Shown here: piece by piece, positions 23,303 to 31,485 of the stretch
Numbering within the stretch: the stretch's first letter is position 1
How the letters are laid out: every line of letters begins with the position of its first letter
NCBI RefSeq assembly: GCF_900104385.1
Contig: NZ_FNJA01000007.1
Coordinates: forward strand, 1 to 64,000
Source of the DNA: Rhodoferax sp. OV413
GTDB lineage: Bacteria; Pseudomonadota; Gammaproteobacteria; Burkholderiales; Burkholderiaceae_C
Length of the DNA: 64,000 nucleotides
Direction of reading: 5' to 3'
Program-made: the position numbers and the translations under genes
The notes under the pieces: generated by a model
Told to the model about the DNA's origin: nothing
Databases searched by the model: none
Seen by the model: only the letters and a program-made list of their open reading frames with translations

Positions 23303-24295
23303 ATGCTGATCCCCGTCACCATCCTCACCGGCTTTTTGGGCAGCGGCAAGACCAGCTTGCTGAACCACATCCTGCGCCAGCCGCACGGCCACCGCATCGC
23401 TGTCATCGAAAACGAATTTGGCGAAGCCGGCATCGACAACGAATTGCTGGTGCAAGACTTTGAGGAGCAGATCGTCGAAATGAACAACGGCTGTATCTGC
23501 TGCACCGTGCGGGGTGACCTGGTACGCATCCTCGGTGAGCTGATTGCCAAAAAAGACGCCGGCACGCTCAGGTTTGACCGCGTGGTGATCGAAACCACCG
23601 GCCTGGCCGACCCGGCACCGGTGGCACAAACCTTTTTTGTGGACGAAGACATAGGCAAGCGCTATCTGCTGGATGCGGTGGTGACCCTGGTGGATGCCAA
23701 GCATGCCCAGGCCCAGCTCACCGAACACCACGAAGCCCAGGAACAAGTGGGCTTTGCCGACCGCATCGTGTTGACCAAAACCGACCTGGTGGATGCCGAC
23801 GCGGTGCACGCCCTGCGCCAGCGCCTGGCCCAGATGAACCCACGCGCCAAGATCAGAACGGCCCACAAAGGTGTGGCCGATATCGGCGATCTGCTGGACA
23901 TCCGCGGCTTCAATCTGAATGCCATTCTGGAGATCGAACCCGACTTCTTGCACGACGTGTCGCACGAACACGACGACGAGGTGGGCTCGTTCGTGTTCCA
24001 CACCGACCAGCCGCTGGACATCGCCAAAGTGGAGGACTTTCTGGGGGCCATCGTGCGGGTCTACGGCACCCAGATGATGCGCTACAAGGGCGTTCTGCAG
24101 GTCGAGGGCGAAGACCGCCGCATCGTGTTCCAGGGCGTGCACATGCTGATGGGCGCCGAGCTGGGCACGGCCTGGAAGAAGCATGAAGTACGCGGCTCCA
24201 AGATGGTCTTCATCGGCAAGAACCTGCCCCGCGAGATTCTGGAAAAGGGCTTGACCCACTGCATCTTCCAGCCCGAGGACAGCCCGCAGGCATGA
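23303..24295 (+). CDS. COG0523 (CobW/YjiA-type) GTPase
   Basis: 330 residues. G3E GTPase with Walker A GFLGSGKTS, metal motif NNGCICCTVRGD, ETTGLADP and TKTD, then a CobW C-terminal domain with His clusters (HHEAQE, HDVSHEHDD) that may bind metal. It belongs to the shorter YjiA/CobW group, distinct from the ZigA-type gene 3 kb upstream, so the island carries two paralogous chaperones. GGAG lies 6 bases before the ATG, and the gap to the FecCD permease is 16 bp. Confidence 0.87.
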   Translation: MLIPVTILTGFLGSGKTSLLNHILRQPHGHRIAVIENEFGEAGIDNELLVQDFEEQIVEMNNGCICCTVRGDLVRILGELIAKKDAGTLRFDRVVIETTGLADPAPVAQTFFVDEDIGKRYLLDAVVTLVDAKHAQAQLTEHHEAQEQVGFADRIVLTKTDLVDADAVHALRQRLAQMNPRAKIRTAHKGVADIGDLLDIRGFNLNAILEIEPDFLHDVSHEHDDEVGSFVFHTDQPLDIAKVEDFLGAIVRVYGTQMMRYKGVLQVEGEDRRIVFQGVHMLMGAELGTAWKKHEVRGSKMVFIGKNLPREILEKGLTHCIFQPEDSPQA

Positions 24296-24302
24296 GCGTA
24301 TC

Positions 24303-24316
24303 CAGAACGCGTTCTG
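24303..24316. promoter_or_regulatory. 14 bp perfect palindrome ahead of the third importer
   Basis: CAGAACGCGTTCTG lies in the 70 bp gap between the second COG0523 gene and the Opp/Nik-type binding protein. No T-run follows, so it is not an intrinsic terminator. It may be a regulator site for the downstream importer or chance; it does not resemble the candidate Zur operators. Confidence 0.3.
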
Positions 24317-24365
24317 AACACCGCCACGCCGATGCCCCGCACATTCTCAAGCCATTGATTTAGCC

Positions 24366-25904
24366 ATGCCACACACCGCCTTGCACCTCTCCCGCCGCCA
24401 AACGCTGGCCCTGGCCCTCGCGGCCCCAATAGCCCCCAGCTGGGCCGCTGCCGACAAGGACGCGCTGAACATAGCTGCTCCCTGGGAGATCAACAGCCTC
24501 GAGCCCTCGCGCGCCGGCTATGTGTTCAGCCGCCTGCAGGTCAGTGAAACCCTGGTCGAGGTGGATACCGAAGGCGCGCTGGCGCCCGGCCTGGCTGCCG
24601 CCTGGGAGGTGTCGGCCAACCAGCGGCTCTGGCGTTTTACGCTGCGCGCCGGCGCACGCTTCCACGACGGCAGCCCGGTCACGGCCGCCCATGTGGCCCA
24701 GGTGTTGCAGCGGGCGCACAAAGCCCCGGGTGTGCTGGGCTCTACGCCGCTGCAGAAGATCAGCGCCGACGGCAACGTGGTGCTGCTGGAACTGGGCCGG
24801 CCGTTCACCGCCCTGCCCGCTTTCCTGGCCCATACCAGCACGCAAATCCTGGCGCCAGGCGCCTATGCGGCCGATGGTTCGGTGCAGGCGGTGATTGGCT
24901 CGGGCCCGTACCAGATCAGCCGGCTGGAAGCGCCGCAAAAAGTCACACTGGAGCGCTTCGACGGCTGGCAGGGCCCGCGGCCGGCGATTGCCAAGGTCAG
25001 CTACCTGGCAGTAGGCCGCGGCGAGACCCGGAATCTGCTGGCCACCAGCGGCCAGGCCGACCTGGTGTTCACCCACGACCCGGCCAACTTCGCCCGGCTG
25101 CAGTCCAACAAGGCGCTGCAGTTCCATACCCTGCCGATCCCACGCACCCTGTACCTCAAGGTAAACGCCGGCCACCCGTTCCTGAAAGACGTACACGTGC
25201 GCCGTGCGCTCAGCCTGGCGATCAACCGGGCCGGCATCGCCAGCGCCGTGCTGCGCGAACCGCGCGCCGCCGCCACCCAACTGTTCCCGCCCGGCCTGGG
25301 CGAATGGCATGTGGCCGGCCTGCAGCCGCTGGTGCGCGATTTGCCGCAGGCCCGCGCCCTGCTGCAAGCGGCAGGCTGGACGCCGGGAGCGGACGGCATG
25401 CTGCAGCGCAATGGCCAGGCCTTCAAACTGACCCTGCGTACCTTTCCCGACCGGCCCGAGCTGCCGGTGGTGGCAACGGCGCTGCAGGCGCAGCTGAAGA
25501 CCATAGGCATCGACGTAGCCGTAACCGTGGGTAATTCCAGCGAAATCCCGGCCGGCCACCAGGACGGCTCGCTGGAACTGGCCCTGCTGGCACGCAACTA
25601 CGGCCTGGTGCCCGACCCCATGGGCACGCTGCTGCAGGACTTTGGCCAGAACGGTGGTGACTGGGGCGCCATGGGCTGGAGCAGCGCCCTGGTGCGCGAG
25701 TCGCTGCAGACCCTGAGCAGCACCTCCGACGCCAACCGCCGCTCGGCCCAGCGCGGCGCCATCACCACCGTGCTACAGGCCGAGCTGCCGGTGATCCCCA
25801 TCGCCTGGTACCAGCACACCGCGACCAGCAGCAAGCGCCTGGGCCGTGTGGTGATCGACCCGCTGGAGCGCAGCTATCGTATCGATCGGATGGCGTGGGC
25901 ATGA
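24366..25904 (+). CDS. ABC importer binding protein, peptide/nickel/metallophore (SBP family 5) type
   Basis: 512 residues. N-terminal signal with twin Arg (LSRRQTLALALAAPIAPSWA), possibly Tat-dependent. Family 5 features: LNIAAPWEINSLEPSRAGYVFSRLQVSETLVEV, RFTLRAGARFHDGSPVTAAHV, IGSGPYQI and VRRALSLAINR. Such proteins bind peptides, nickel or metal-opine complexes. The zinc context suggests a metallophore-bound or chelated metal, but the sequence alone cannot decide. It opens a four-gene importer with each next gene overlapping. Confidence 0.85.
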   Translation: MPHTALHLSRRQTLALALAAPIAPSWAAADKDALNIAAPWEINSLEPSRAGYVFSRLQVSETLVEVDTEGALAPGLAAAWEVSANQRLWRFTLRAGARFHDGSPVTAAHVAQVLQRAHKAPGVLGSTPLQKISADGNVVLLELGRPFTALPAFLAHTSTQILAPGAYAADGSVQAVIGSGPYQISRLEAPQKVTLERFDGWQGPRPAIAKVSYLAVGRGETRNLLATSGQADLVFTHDPANFARLQSNKALQFHTLPIPRTLYLKVNAGHPFLKDVHVRRALSLAINRAGIASAVLREPRAAATQLFPPGLGEWHVAGLQPLVRDLPQARALLQAAGWTPGADGMLQRNGQAFKLTLRTFPDRPELPVVATALQAQLKTIGIDVAVTVGNSSEIPAGHQDGSLELALLARNYGLVPDPMGTLLQDFGQNGGDWGAMGWSSALVRESLQTLSSTSDANRRSAQRGAITTVLQAELPVIPIAWYQHTATSSKRLGRVVIDPLERSYRIDRMAWA

Positions 25905-26821
25905 AGAGTCTATTTATCCGTATGCTTGGCGTGGCCTTGCTGGTCGGCCTGCTGTCGTTTGCGCTGCTGCAGTCGCTGCCCGGCGACGCGGCCTACCGGA
26001 TTGCCGCCGGCCGCTACGGCTACGACATGGTGAACAGCGCCGCCGCCGAAGCCGTGCGCCACGAGCTGGGGTTGGACCGCCCGGTCTGGCAGCAGCTGCT
26101 GGCCTGGCTGGCCGACGTGGCGCAGGGCAATTTCGGCGTCTCGCTGGTGTCGGGCGAACCTGTGCTGGCCGCGCTGTCGCACCAGTGGGGCCATACCGTG
26201 GCGCTGTCGCTGCTGGCCTGGGGGCTGGCGCTGCTGCTGGGCGTGGGCCTGGGCGGCGCGGTGGCCTTGCTACAGCGGCCGGCGCTGGACCGGCTGGTCG
26301 GCAATCTGGCGCTGGGTCTGCGCGCCGTGCCGGCCTTTGTGCTGGCCCTGCTGCTGGCCACGCTGTTCGCCGTGCAATGGGACTGGCTGCCAGTGGCCGG
26401 CCATGGCGACGCCAGCTACTACGTGCTGCCGGCGCTGACCCTGGCCCTGGCGCTGGCGCCCGGCCTGGCCCAGACCACCCGGCACAGCCTGGCCCAGGTG
26501 CTGGCCAGCCCCTATGTGCAGTTCGCCCGCACCAAGGGCCTGGCCGCGCGCTGGGTCACGCTGCGCCATGTGCTGCGCAACGCGGCCGTGCCGGTAGCCG
26601 CCTATGCGGGCACTCAGCTGGTGCTGCTGGTCGAGGGCATGGTGGTGGTAGAAACCTTTTTTGCCTGGCCCGGCATCGGCCATGCGCTGGTACATGCCAT
26701 CGTGGCGCGCGACGTGCCCATGGTGCAGGGCACGGCCCTGGCCATGGGCTTGCTGTTCGTGCTGCTGAACACGGCGGTCGACGCGCTTTGCCACTGGCTG
26801 GACCCGAGGAGCGCGCGATGA
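25901..26821 (+). CDS. ABC importer permease, OppB/NikB type
   Basis: 306 residues with six membrane helices. A typical N-terminal part (ALLQSLPGDAAYRIAAGRYG...LGLDRPVWQQLLAWLADVAQGNFG) is followed by a transmembrane domain with the coupling motif near YVQFARTKGLAARWV and FFAWPGIGHALVHAI. ATG 25901 overlaps the binding-protein stop (ATGA); an in-frame GTG two codons earlier is less likely. Partner of the next gene. Confidence 0.88.
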   Translation: MKSLFIRMLGVALLVGLLSFALLQSLPGDAAYRIAAGRYGYDMVNSAAAEAVRHELGLDRPVWQQLLAWLADVAQGNFGVSLVSGEPVLAALSHQWGHTVALSLLAWGLALLLGVGLGGAVALLQRPALDRLVGNLALGLRAVPAFVLALLLATLFAVQWDWLPVAGHGDASYYVLPALTLALALAPGLAQTTRHSLAQVLASPYVQFARTKGLAARWVTLRHVLRNAAVPVAAYAGTQLVLLVEGMVVVETFFAWPGIGHALVHAIVARDVPMVQGTALAMGLLFVLLNTAVDALCHWLDPRSAR

Positions 26822-27594
26822 GCCGCAAACTGTCCTGGCTGCTGCTGGTACTGGTCGCGGCCCTGGCGTGGATCGCCCCGGCGCTGCTACCCGACCCGGC
26901 CGCGCAAGACCTGTCGGCCAGCCTGCAGGCGCCTAGCGCCAGCTACTGGCTGGGCACCGACGCGCTGGGCCGCAATGTGGCGGCACGGCTGGCGGCGGCT
27001 ACGCAGATCTCGCTGTCGCTGGCCCTGCTGTCGGCGCTGCTGGCCGCCAGCCTGGGCGCGGGCCTGGGCCTGCTGGCCGCCTGGCGCCACGGCTGGACGG
27101 AGCGCCTGCTGCTGGCCCTGGCCGATGCGGTGCTGGCCCTGCCCGGACTGCTCTGGGTGCTGCTGCTGTCGGCGTTGGCGCCAGGGCGCACCTGGCCGCT
27201 GTACCTGGGCCTGGTGCTGACCGCCTGGGTCGAATTCTTCCGCACCACCCGAGCTTCGGCGGCAACCCTGCTGGCCGGGCCGCAGGTGCAGTCCAGCCAA
27301 TTGCTGGGTTTTGGCCGCATCTACATCGTGCAGCAGCATGTATGGCCGGCATTGCGCGGCACGCTGCTGGCGCTGACCGCGCTGGCGGTATGCAACGCGG
27401 TACTGGCGGTATCGGCGCTGGGCTTTGTCGGCATCGGCCTGCGCCCGCCGGCGGCTGAGCTGGGCCTGCTGATGACCGAAGCCCTGCCGTATTACGCCGA
27501 CGCGCCGTGGATGCTGGCGCCGCCGGTGCTCCTGCTGCTGGCCACCGTGCTGGCGCTGCAAACGCTGGGGGAAAAGCATGGCCTGGGCGCTTGA
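26818..27594 (+). CDS. ABC importer permease, OppC/NikC type
   Basis: 258 residues with five or six membrane helices. Family marks: YWLGTDALGRNVAARLAAATQISLSLAL and ALGFVGIGLRPPAAELG. The ATG overlaps the NikB-like stop (ATGA), and the 3' end overlaps the fused ATPase gene by 17 bp. Forms the channel with the NikB-like subunit. Confidence 0.88.
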   Translation: MSRKLSWLLLVLVAALAWIAPALLPDPAAQDLSASLQAPSASYWLGTDALGRNVAARLAAATQISLSLALLSALLAASLGAGLGLLAAWRHGWTERLLLALADAVLALPGLLWVLLLSALAPGRTWPLYLGLVLTAWVEFFRTTRASAATLLAGPQVQSSQLLGFGRIYIVQQHVWPALRGTLLALTALAVCNAVLAVSALGFVGIGLRPPAAELGLLMTEALPYYADAPWMLAPPVLLLLATVLALQTLGEKHGLGA

Positions 27595-28957
27595 AATCCA
27601 CAACCTGGCGGTTAACGCCGGCGCCGAACCGGTGGTACGCGGCGTCAGCCTGCAGCTGCGCGAAGCCGAATGCCTGACGGTACTGGGTGAGTCCGGCTCG
27701 GGCAAATCCATCATGGCGCAGGCGGTGATGGGCACGCTGCCGCCCGGCCTGCGCATGACAGGCGAAATTTCGGTATGGGGACGGCGCAGCCCGCAGCCGC
27801 GCTGGGGCCACCAAGTGGCCATGCTGCCGCAAGAGCCCTGGCTGGCGCTGAGCCCGGCGATGCGGCTGCAGCCCCAGGTGGCCGAGGTAGCGCACTTTGT
27901 GCGCGGCCAGACCTGGCCAGCCGCGCAGGCCGAAGCAAGCCAGGCAATGCAGCAGCTGCAGCTGAACCCTGCGCGGCGCAAATACCCGCACCAGATCTCT
28001 GGCGGCATGGCGCAGCGGGTAGCGTTTGCCGCGACCTGCGCGGCCGGCGCCCAGCTGCTGATCGCGGACGAGCCGACCAAGGGCCTGGACGCCACGCTGC
28101 GCGGGCAGATCGGCCAGCTGCTGCTCAGCCATCTGCAGCCCGGCCAGGCGCTGCTGACCATCACCCACGACGTGGCCCTGGCCCGCCAGTTAGGCGGCAA
28201 CGTGGCGGTGATGCTGGACGGCCAGGTGGTCGAGCAAGGCCCGGCCAGCCAGGTGCTGCAGCGGCCGCGCCACGCCTACACCCAGGCCCTGGTACAGGCC
28301 GACGCCGCCCACTGGCCGCGCCTGGCCCGGCCGCTGCGCAGCGGCGCCGCGCCGGTGGTGCAGGCCCAAGGCCTGGCCAAGTCTTTTGGCCAGGAGCCGG
28401 TGTTTGCGGATGTGGACCTGGCGCTGGCCGAGGGCGAGATCGTCGCCATCACCGGCCCTAGCGGCTGCGGCAAGACCACCCTCGGCCATATGCTGCTGGG
28501 CCTGGTGCCCCCCGACCGGGGCACGGTGCGCCGCACGCGGCAGCGCCCGCATTCGTTCCAGAAGCTCTACCAGGACCCGCCCGCGGCCTTTGCGCCGCAG
28601 CGCAGCGTGGGCGACAGTCTGGGCGACCTGATCAAGCTGCACCAACTCAGCAGCGCCGAATCCCAGAGCCTGATGCAGGAGCTGAAGCTGGACGCCAACT
28701 TGCTGGCGCGGCTGCCCAGCGAGGTGTCGGGCGGCGAACTGCAGCGGTTTGCGCTGCTGCGCATCTTGCTGCTGAAACCCGACTTTCTGTTTGCCGACGA
28801 ACCGACATCCCGGCTCGACCCCATCACCCAGCAGCGCACCATGCAGCTGCTGTGCGCCAGCACCGCCGCCCACCAGTGGGCGATGCTGCTGGTCACGCAC
28901 GATGCGGCGCTGGCCGAAAAGGCCGCGCATCGCCGGGCGGAAGTCGCGTTTGGCTAG
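27578..28957 (+). CDS. Fused tandem ABC ATPases of the Opp/Nik-type importer (DE/DF fusion)
   Basis: 459 residues with two complete nucleotide-binding domains. The first has Walker A GESGSGKS, signature ISGGMAQRV and Walker B LLIADEPTKGLD. The second has Walker A GPSGCGKTT, signature VSGGELQRF and LFADEPTSRLD. Separate NikD and NikE in other systems are here one chain, each half shorter than usual, with the C-terminal oligopeptide-ATPase extensions trimmed. Last gene of the plus-strand zinc arm; it overlaps the convergent methyltransferase gene by 4 bp. Confidence 0.9.
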   Translation: MAWALEIHNLAVNAGAEPVVRGVSLQLREAECLTVLGESGSGKSIMAQAVMGTLPPGLRMTGEISVWGRRSPQPRWGHQVAMLPQEPWLALSPAMRLQPQVAEVAHFVRGQTWPAAQAEASQAMQQLQLNPARRKYPHQISGGMAQRVAFAATCAAGAQLLIADEPTKGLDATLRGQIGQLLLSHLQPGQALLTITHDVALARQLGGNVAVMLDGQVVEQGPASQVLQRPRHAYTQALVQADAAHWPRLARPLRSGAAPVVQAQGLAKSFGQEPVFADVDLALAEGEIVAITGPSGCGKTTLGHMLLGLVPPDRGTVRRTRQRPHSFQKLYQDPPAAFAPQRSVGDSLGDLIKLHQLSSAESQSLMQELKLDANLLARLPSEVSGGELQRFALLRILLLKPDFLFADEPTSRLDPITQQRTMQLLCASTAAHQWAMLLVTHDAALAEKAAHRRAEVAFG

Positions 28958-29553
28958 CGGCCGAACACCAGCAACAGGTTGTTAGCCGGCATAGGCTTGC
29001 GCTCGCGCAATTGCAGCCCGGCCCGCTGCGCCTGCTGCACTACTTCGTCGAGCTGGCGTATGCCCCAGGCCGGGTTGTGCGCGCGCAGGCTGGCGTCGAA
29101 ATCCCGGTTGCCCTGCGACGTGGGCACGTCGCGTTCCAGGTACGGGCCGTAGGTGATCAGCAGGCCCTGCGGCGCCAGGTGCCGGGCCGCGCCGTCCATC
29201 AGCGCGGCACAGGTAGCCCAGGGCGAGATGTGCAGCATGTTGGCGCAGAAGATCGCGTCGAATGTGCTGCTCAACGGCCAAGGGTTGCTCAGTGCATCCA
29301 GGACCTGCGGCGGCAGCACATTCGCCACCCCGGCCTGCGCGCACCAGTGGGAGATGGAGGCAAAACCCGCGTCCTGCGCATCGCTGGGTTGCCAGGTCCA
29401 GCCCGGCAAGCCCAGGGAGAAACCAGCCGCGTGCTGGCCTGTGCCGCTGGCGATCTCCAAGGCCGTGCCCGCGGGCGGCAGCACACGCTGCAAGACTTCA
29501 AGAATCGGCGGCAGATTGCGCTCGGCGGCGGGGCTTTGTTGTGGAATGAACAT
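28954..29553 (-). CDS. DUF938 SAM-dependent methyltransferase-like protein
   Basis: 199 residues with a class I methyltransferase core: motif I (LEIASGTGQHAAGF) and FDAIFCANMLHISPW. The phrase PAAERNLPPILEVL at the N-terminus and NRDFDASLRAHNPAWGIRQLDEV mark the DUF938 family. Substrate unknown. It is convergent with the zinc arm and 3 bp downstream of the DUF2007 gene, with which it is probably cotranscribed. Confidence 0.88.
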   Translation of the reverse strand: MFIPQQSPAAERNLPPILEVLQRVLPPAGTALEIASGTGQHAAGFSLGLPGWTWQPSDAQDAGFASISHWCAQAGVANVLPPQVLDALSNPWPLSSTFDAIFCANMLHISPWATCAALMDGAARHLAPQGLLITYGPYLERDVPTSQGNRDFDASLRAHNPAWGIRQLDEVVQQAQRAGLQLRERKPMPANNLLLVFGR

Positions 29554-29556
29554 GGT

Positions 29557-29859
29557 TTATCTTGGCATCCAGGCGGAGCAGCTCCAGCATTGCTCAAAGC
29601 CACCCTCAATCAATTCGCCACAGCCGCATTGCCAGCGGTGCTGCGGCACGTTCTGCAGGTCGTGCAGCAGCTTGCGGGCCGCGGCTTCCTGGGTGGCGTG
29701 GTGTATCCAGACCTCGGGCAGGCACTGGTCGGGCGGCAAATCACCCGCGATACCTGCCAGGTACTGGCGCTGCACGCTGGCGGCAATGCCTTCGACCGCC
29801 AGGGCGTCGGCCCACAGCGTGGCCATCGCAAGGTTCGGGGCTTGGGTCAGGCGCAACAT
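29557..29859 (-). CDS. DUF2007-type protein with C-terminal zinc ribbon
   Basis: 100 residues. The N-terminal half resembles the DUF2007 putative signal-transducing domain (ANLAMATLWADALAVEGI...PEVWIHHATQEAAARKLL). The C-terminus holds CGCGELIEGGFEQCWSC, a Cys4 ribbon likely to bind zinc. Function unknown. It lies directly upstream of the methyltransferase gene. Confidence 0.75.
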   Translation of the reverse strand: MLRLTQAPNLAMATLWADALAVEGIAASVQRQYLAGIAGDLPPDQCLPEVWIHHATQEAAARKLLHDLQNVPQHRWQCGCGELIEGGFEQCWSCSAWMPR

Positions 29860-29869
29860 GGTGGGCTTG

Positions 29870-29932
29870 ACTATAGTTCTGATAGCTGCCCGTGCAGGCT
29901 CTACCTGCGCTGGCGGCCTAAAAAGCGCTTAA
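29870..29932 (+). repeat. Dispersed hairpin repeat, copy G
   Basis: ACTATAGTTCTGATAGCTGC, CCGTGCAGGCTCTACC, TGCGCTGGCGGCCTAAAAAG, CGCTT. It fills the gap between the DUF2007 gene and the msrA stop and resembles copy F closely from TACCTGCGC onward. Confidence 0.9.
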
Positions 29933-30501
29933 TGTTTGACCAGATTGGCAAAGGTCTTGCGGAATTTCTCCACCTTGGGCGCAGCCACCATCAGGCAGTA
30001 GCCCTGGTTCGGGTGGTTCTCGAAGTAGTCTTGGTGGTAGGCCTCGGCGGGCCAGTAGTTGGCCAGCGGCAGCACTTCGGTGACGACCGGTTTGCGGTAG
30101 GTCTTGCTCTCGGCGATTTCGGCCAGCACCGCCTGTACCACCGGCAACTGCTCGGGCGCGCTGGTATAGATGCCGCTGCGGTACTGGGTGCCGACATCGT
30201 GGCCTTGCTGGTTCAGCGTGGTCGGGTCGTGGATGACGAAGAAGATCTCCAGAATCTCGCGCAGGCTGATCTCGCTGGGGTCGAACTCCAGCCGCACGAC
30301 TTCGTTATGGCCGGTGTCGCCGCTGCAGACCTGTTCGTAGCTGGGGTTGAGGGTCGTGCCGTTGCAGTAGCCGCTCTCTACGTCGGTGATGCCCATCACC
30401 TGCACGAACACTGCCTCGGTGCACCAGAAACACCCCCCTCCCAGGGTAATGACTTCACGGGGGGCGGGGCTGGACGAAGGCGTGGGGGGCGTGTTTTGCA
30501 T
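29929..30501 (-). CDS. msrA: Peptide-methionine (S)-S-oxide reductase
   Basis: 190 residues. The catalytic Cys24 lies in GGGCFWCTEAVF. GYCNG, YEQVCSGDTGHNEVV and YHQDYFENHP are the other conserved MsrA blocks. It repairs methionine-S-sulfoxide in proteins with thioredoxin. ATG 30501 begins just before a Pro/Ser-rich leader; longer in-frame starts reach into repeat copy H and are unlikely. No signal peptide, so cytoplasmic. Confidence 0.93.
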   Translation of the reverse strand: MQNTPPTPSSSPAPREVITLGGGCFWCTEAVFVQVMGITDVESGYCNGTTLNPSYEQVCSGDTGHNEVVRLEFDPSEISLREILEIFFVIHDPTTLNQQGHDVGTQYRSGIYTSAPEQLPVVQAVLAEIAESKTYRKPVVTEVLPLANYWPAEAYHQDYFENHPNQGYCLMVAAPKVEKFRKTFANLVKH

Positions 30502-30590
30502 AGCCCGCTTTGTACACCTTTTTATGCAATAGGGACTTGTACACTTGCGCGGCACGCAAACTTGCATCGAATACGCGCTTGCCGCAATTC

Positions 30591-30644
30591 TAGCAAATAA
30601 TGCCACCAGCGCATATACAGCCTGCACCAGCAGCTACAAATAGA
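30591..30644 (-). repeat. Dispersed hairpin repeat, copy H
   Basis: On the minus strand: CTATTTGTAGCTGCTGGTGC, AGGCTGTATATGCGCTGGTG, GCATTATTTG. It occupies the divergent region between msrA and the YdcF-family gene, where it must sit in or next to their promoters. Confidence 0.8.
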
Positions 30645-30651
30645 GGAGCAT

Positions 30652-31425
30652 ATGTCCCCCGGTGAACTCAAACCTGTACTCACCGCCCTGGTGATGCCGC
30701 CGGCCGCGCCCCTGCTGCTGCTCGGCCTGGGTCTGCTGTGGCGCAAACGGGCACTGGGCGGCCTGCTGTGCCTGCTCGGCCTGGCCAGCCTGTGGCTGCT
30801 GAGCTGCAATGCGGTCGCGGTATGGCTGGCCCAAACCCTGTTGCCCCAGACCAGCGCCCTGCCCCCGGCCACGGCCGCTGCAGCGCTGCATGCGCGCCAG
30901 GTGCAGGCCGTGGTGGTGCTAGGCGGCGGGGTCAGGCCGTCGTCACCCGAATATGCAACGCCCCAACCCACGGCCGACACCGCAGGCCGCCTGCGCTACG
31001 GGGTGTGGCTAGCCCGGCAGGCCAAATTGCCGCTGGCCTTTGCCGGCGGCGTGGGTTGGGCGAACAGTGGCACCGCCGCCCCGTCCGAAGGCGCGATGGC
31101 GCGGGCTCTGGTCAGCCAGGACTACGGCCTGGTGCTGCGCTGGGTCGACGACCGCTCGCGCGACACCGCCGAGAACGCCGCGAATATGCAGGCCCTGCTG
31201 GCGCAAGATGGCGTGCAGCGCATCGCTCTGGTGACCCACGCCTGGCATATGCCCCGCGCGCAGCAAGCGTTCGAGCGGGCCGGTTTTACCGTTACGCCCG
31301 CGCCCACCGGCTTCACCTTGCCGCAGCAGCGCAAGCTGCTGGAATGGCTGCCCACGGGCTATGGCCTGCTGGCATCGCGTGAAGTGCTGCGCGAATGGCT
31401 GGGCCTGCGGATGGTTGGGTACTGA
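30652..31425 (+). CDS. YdcF/ElyC-family (DUF218) membrane protein
   Basis: 257 residues: two N-terminal membrane helices (about 8-28 and 33-55) and a DUF218 domain (AVVVLGGGV, DTAGRLRYGVWLARQ, SRDTAENAANMQALL, VTHAWHMPRAQQAFERAG). Relatives such as ElyC act in envelope biogenesis under a poorly understood mechanism. GAGG precedes the ATG. Followed by the TetR regulator gene 60 bp on. Confidence 0.87.
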   Translation: MSPGELKPVLTALVMPPAAPLLLLGLGLLWRKRALGGLLCLLGLASLWLLSCNAVAVWLAQTLLPQTSALPPATAAAALHARQVQAVVVLGGGVRPSSPEYATPQPTADTAGRLRYGVWLARQAKLPLAFAGGVGWANSGTAAPSEGAMARALVSQDYGLVLRWVDDRSRDTAENAANMQALLAQDGVQRIALVTHAWHMPRAQQAFERAGFTVTPAPTGFTLPQQRKLLEWLPTGYGLLASREVLREWLGLRMVGY

Positions 31426-31431
31426 CTTTGA

Positions 31432-31461
31432 TTGACGCCTGCCACACCCGCGGGCTATATT
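31432..31461 (+). promoter_or_regulatory. Promoter of the TetR-family gene
   Basis: A good sigma70 match: TTGACG at 31432-31437, 18 bp spacer, TATATT at 31456-31461. It is followed by TAATAACCCGTCAGTCAGTA up to the start codon, whose CAGTCAGT resembles half-sites of TetR-family operators, so autoregulation is likely. Confidence 0.6.
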
Positions 31462-31485
31462 AATAACCCGTCAGTCAGTAACACC

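Noticed and set aside
24466-24486. CATAGCTGCTCCCTGGGAG resembling the repeat's AGCTGCT
   Set aside because: It encodes the conserved NIAAPWEI segment of the binding-protein family and lacks the palindrome and hairpin arms.
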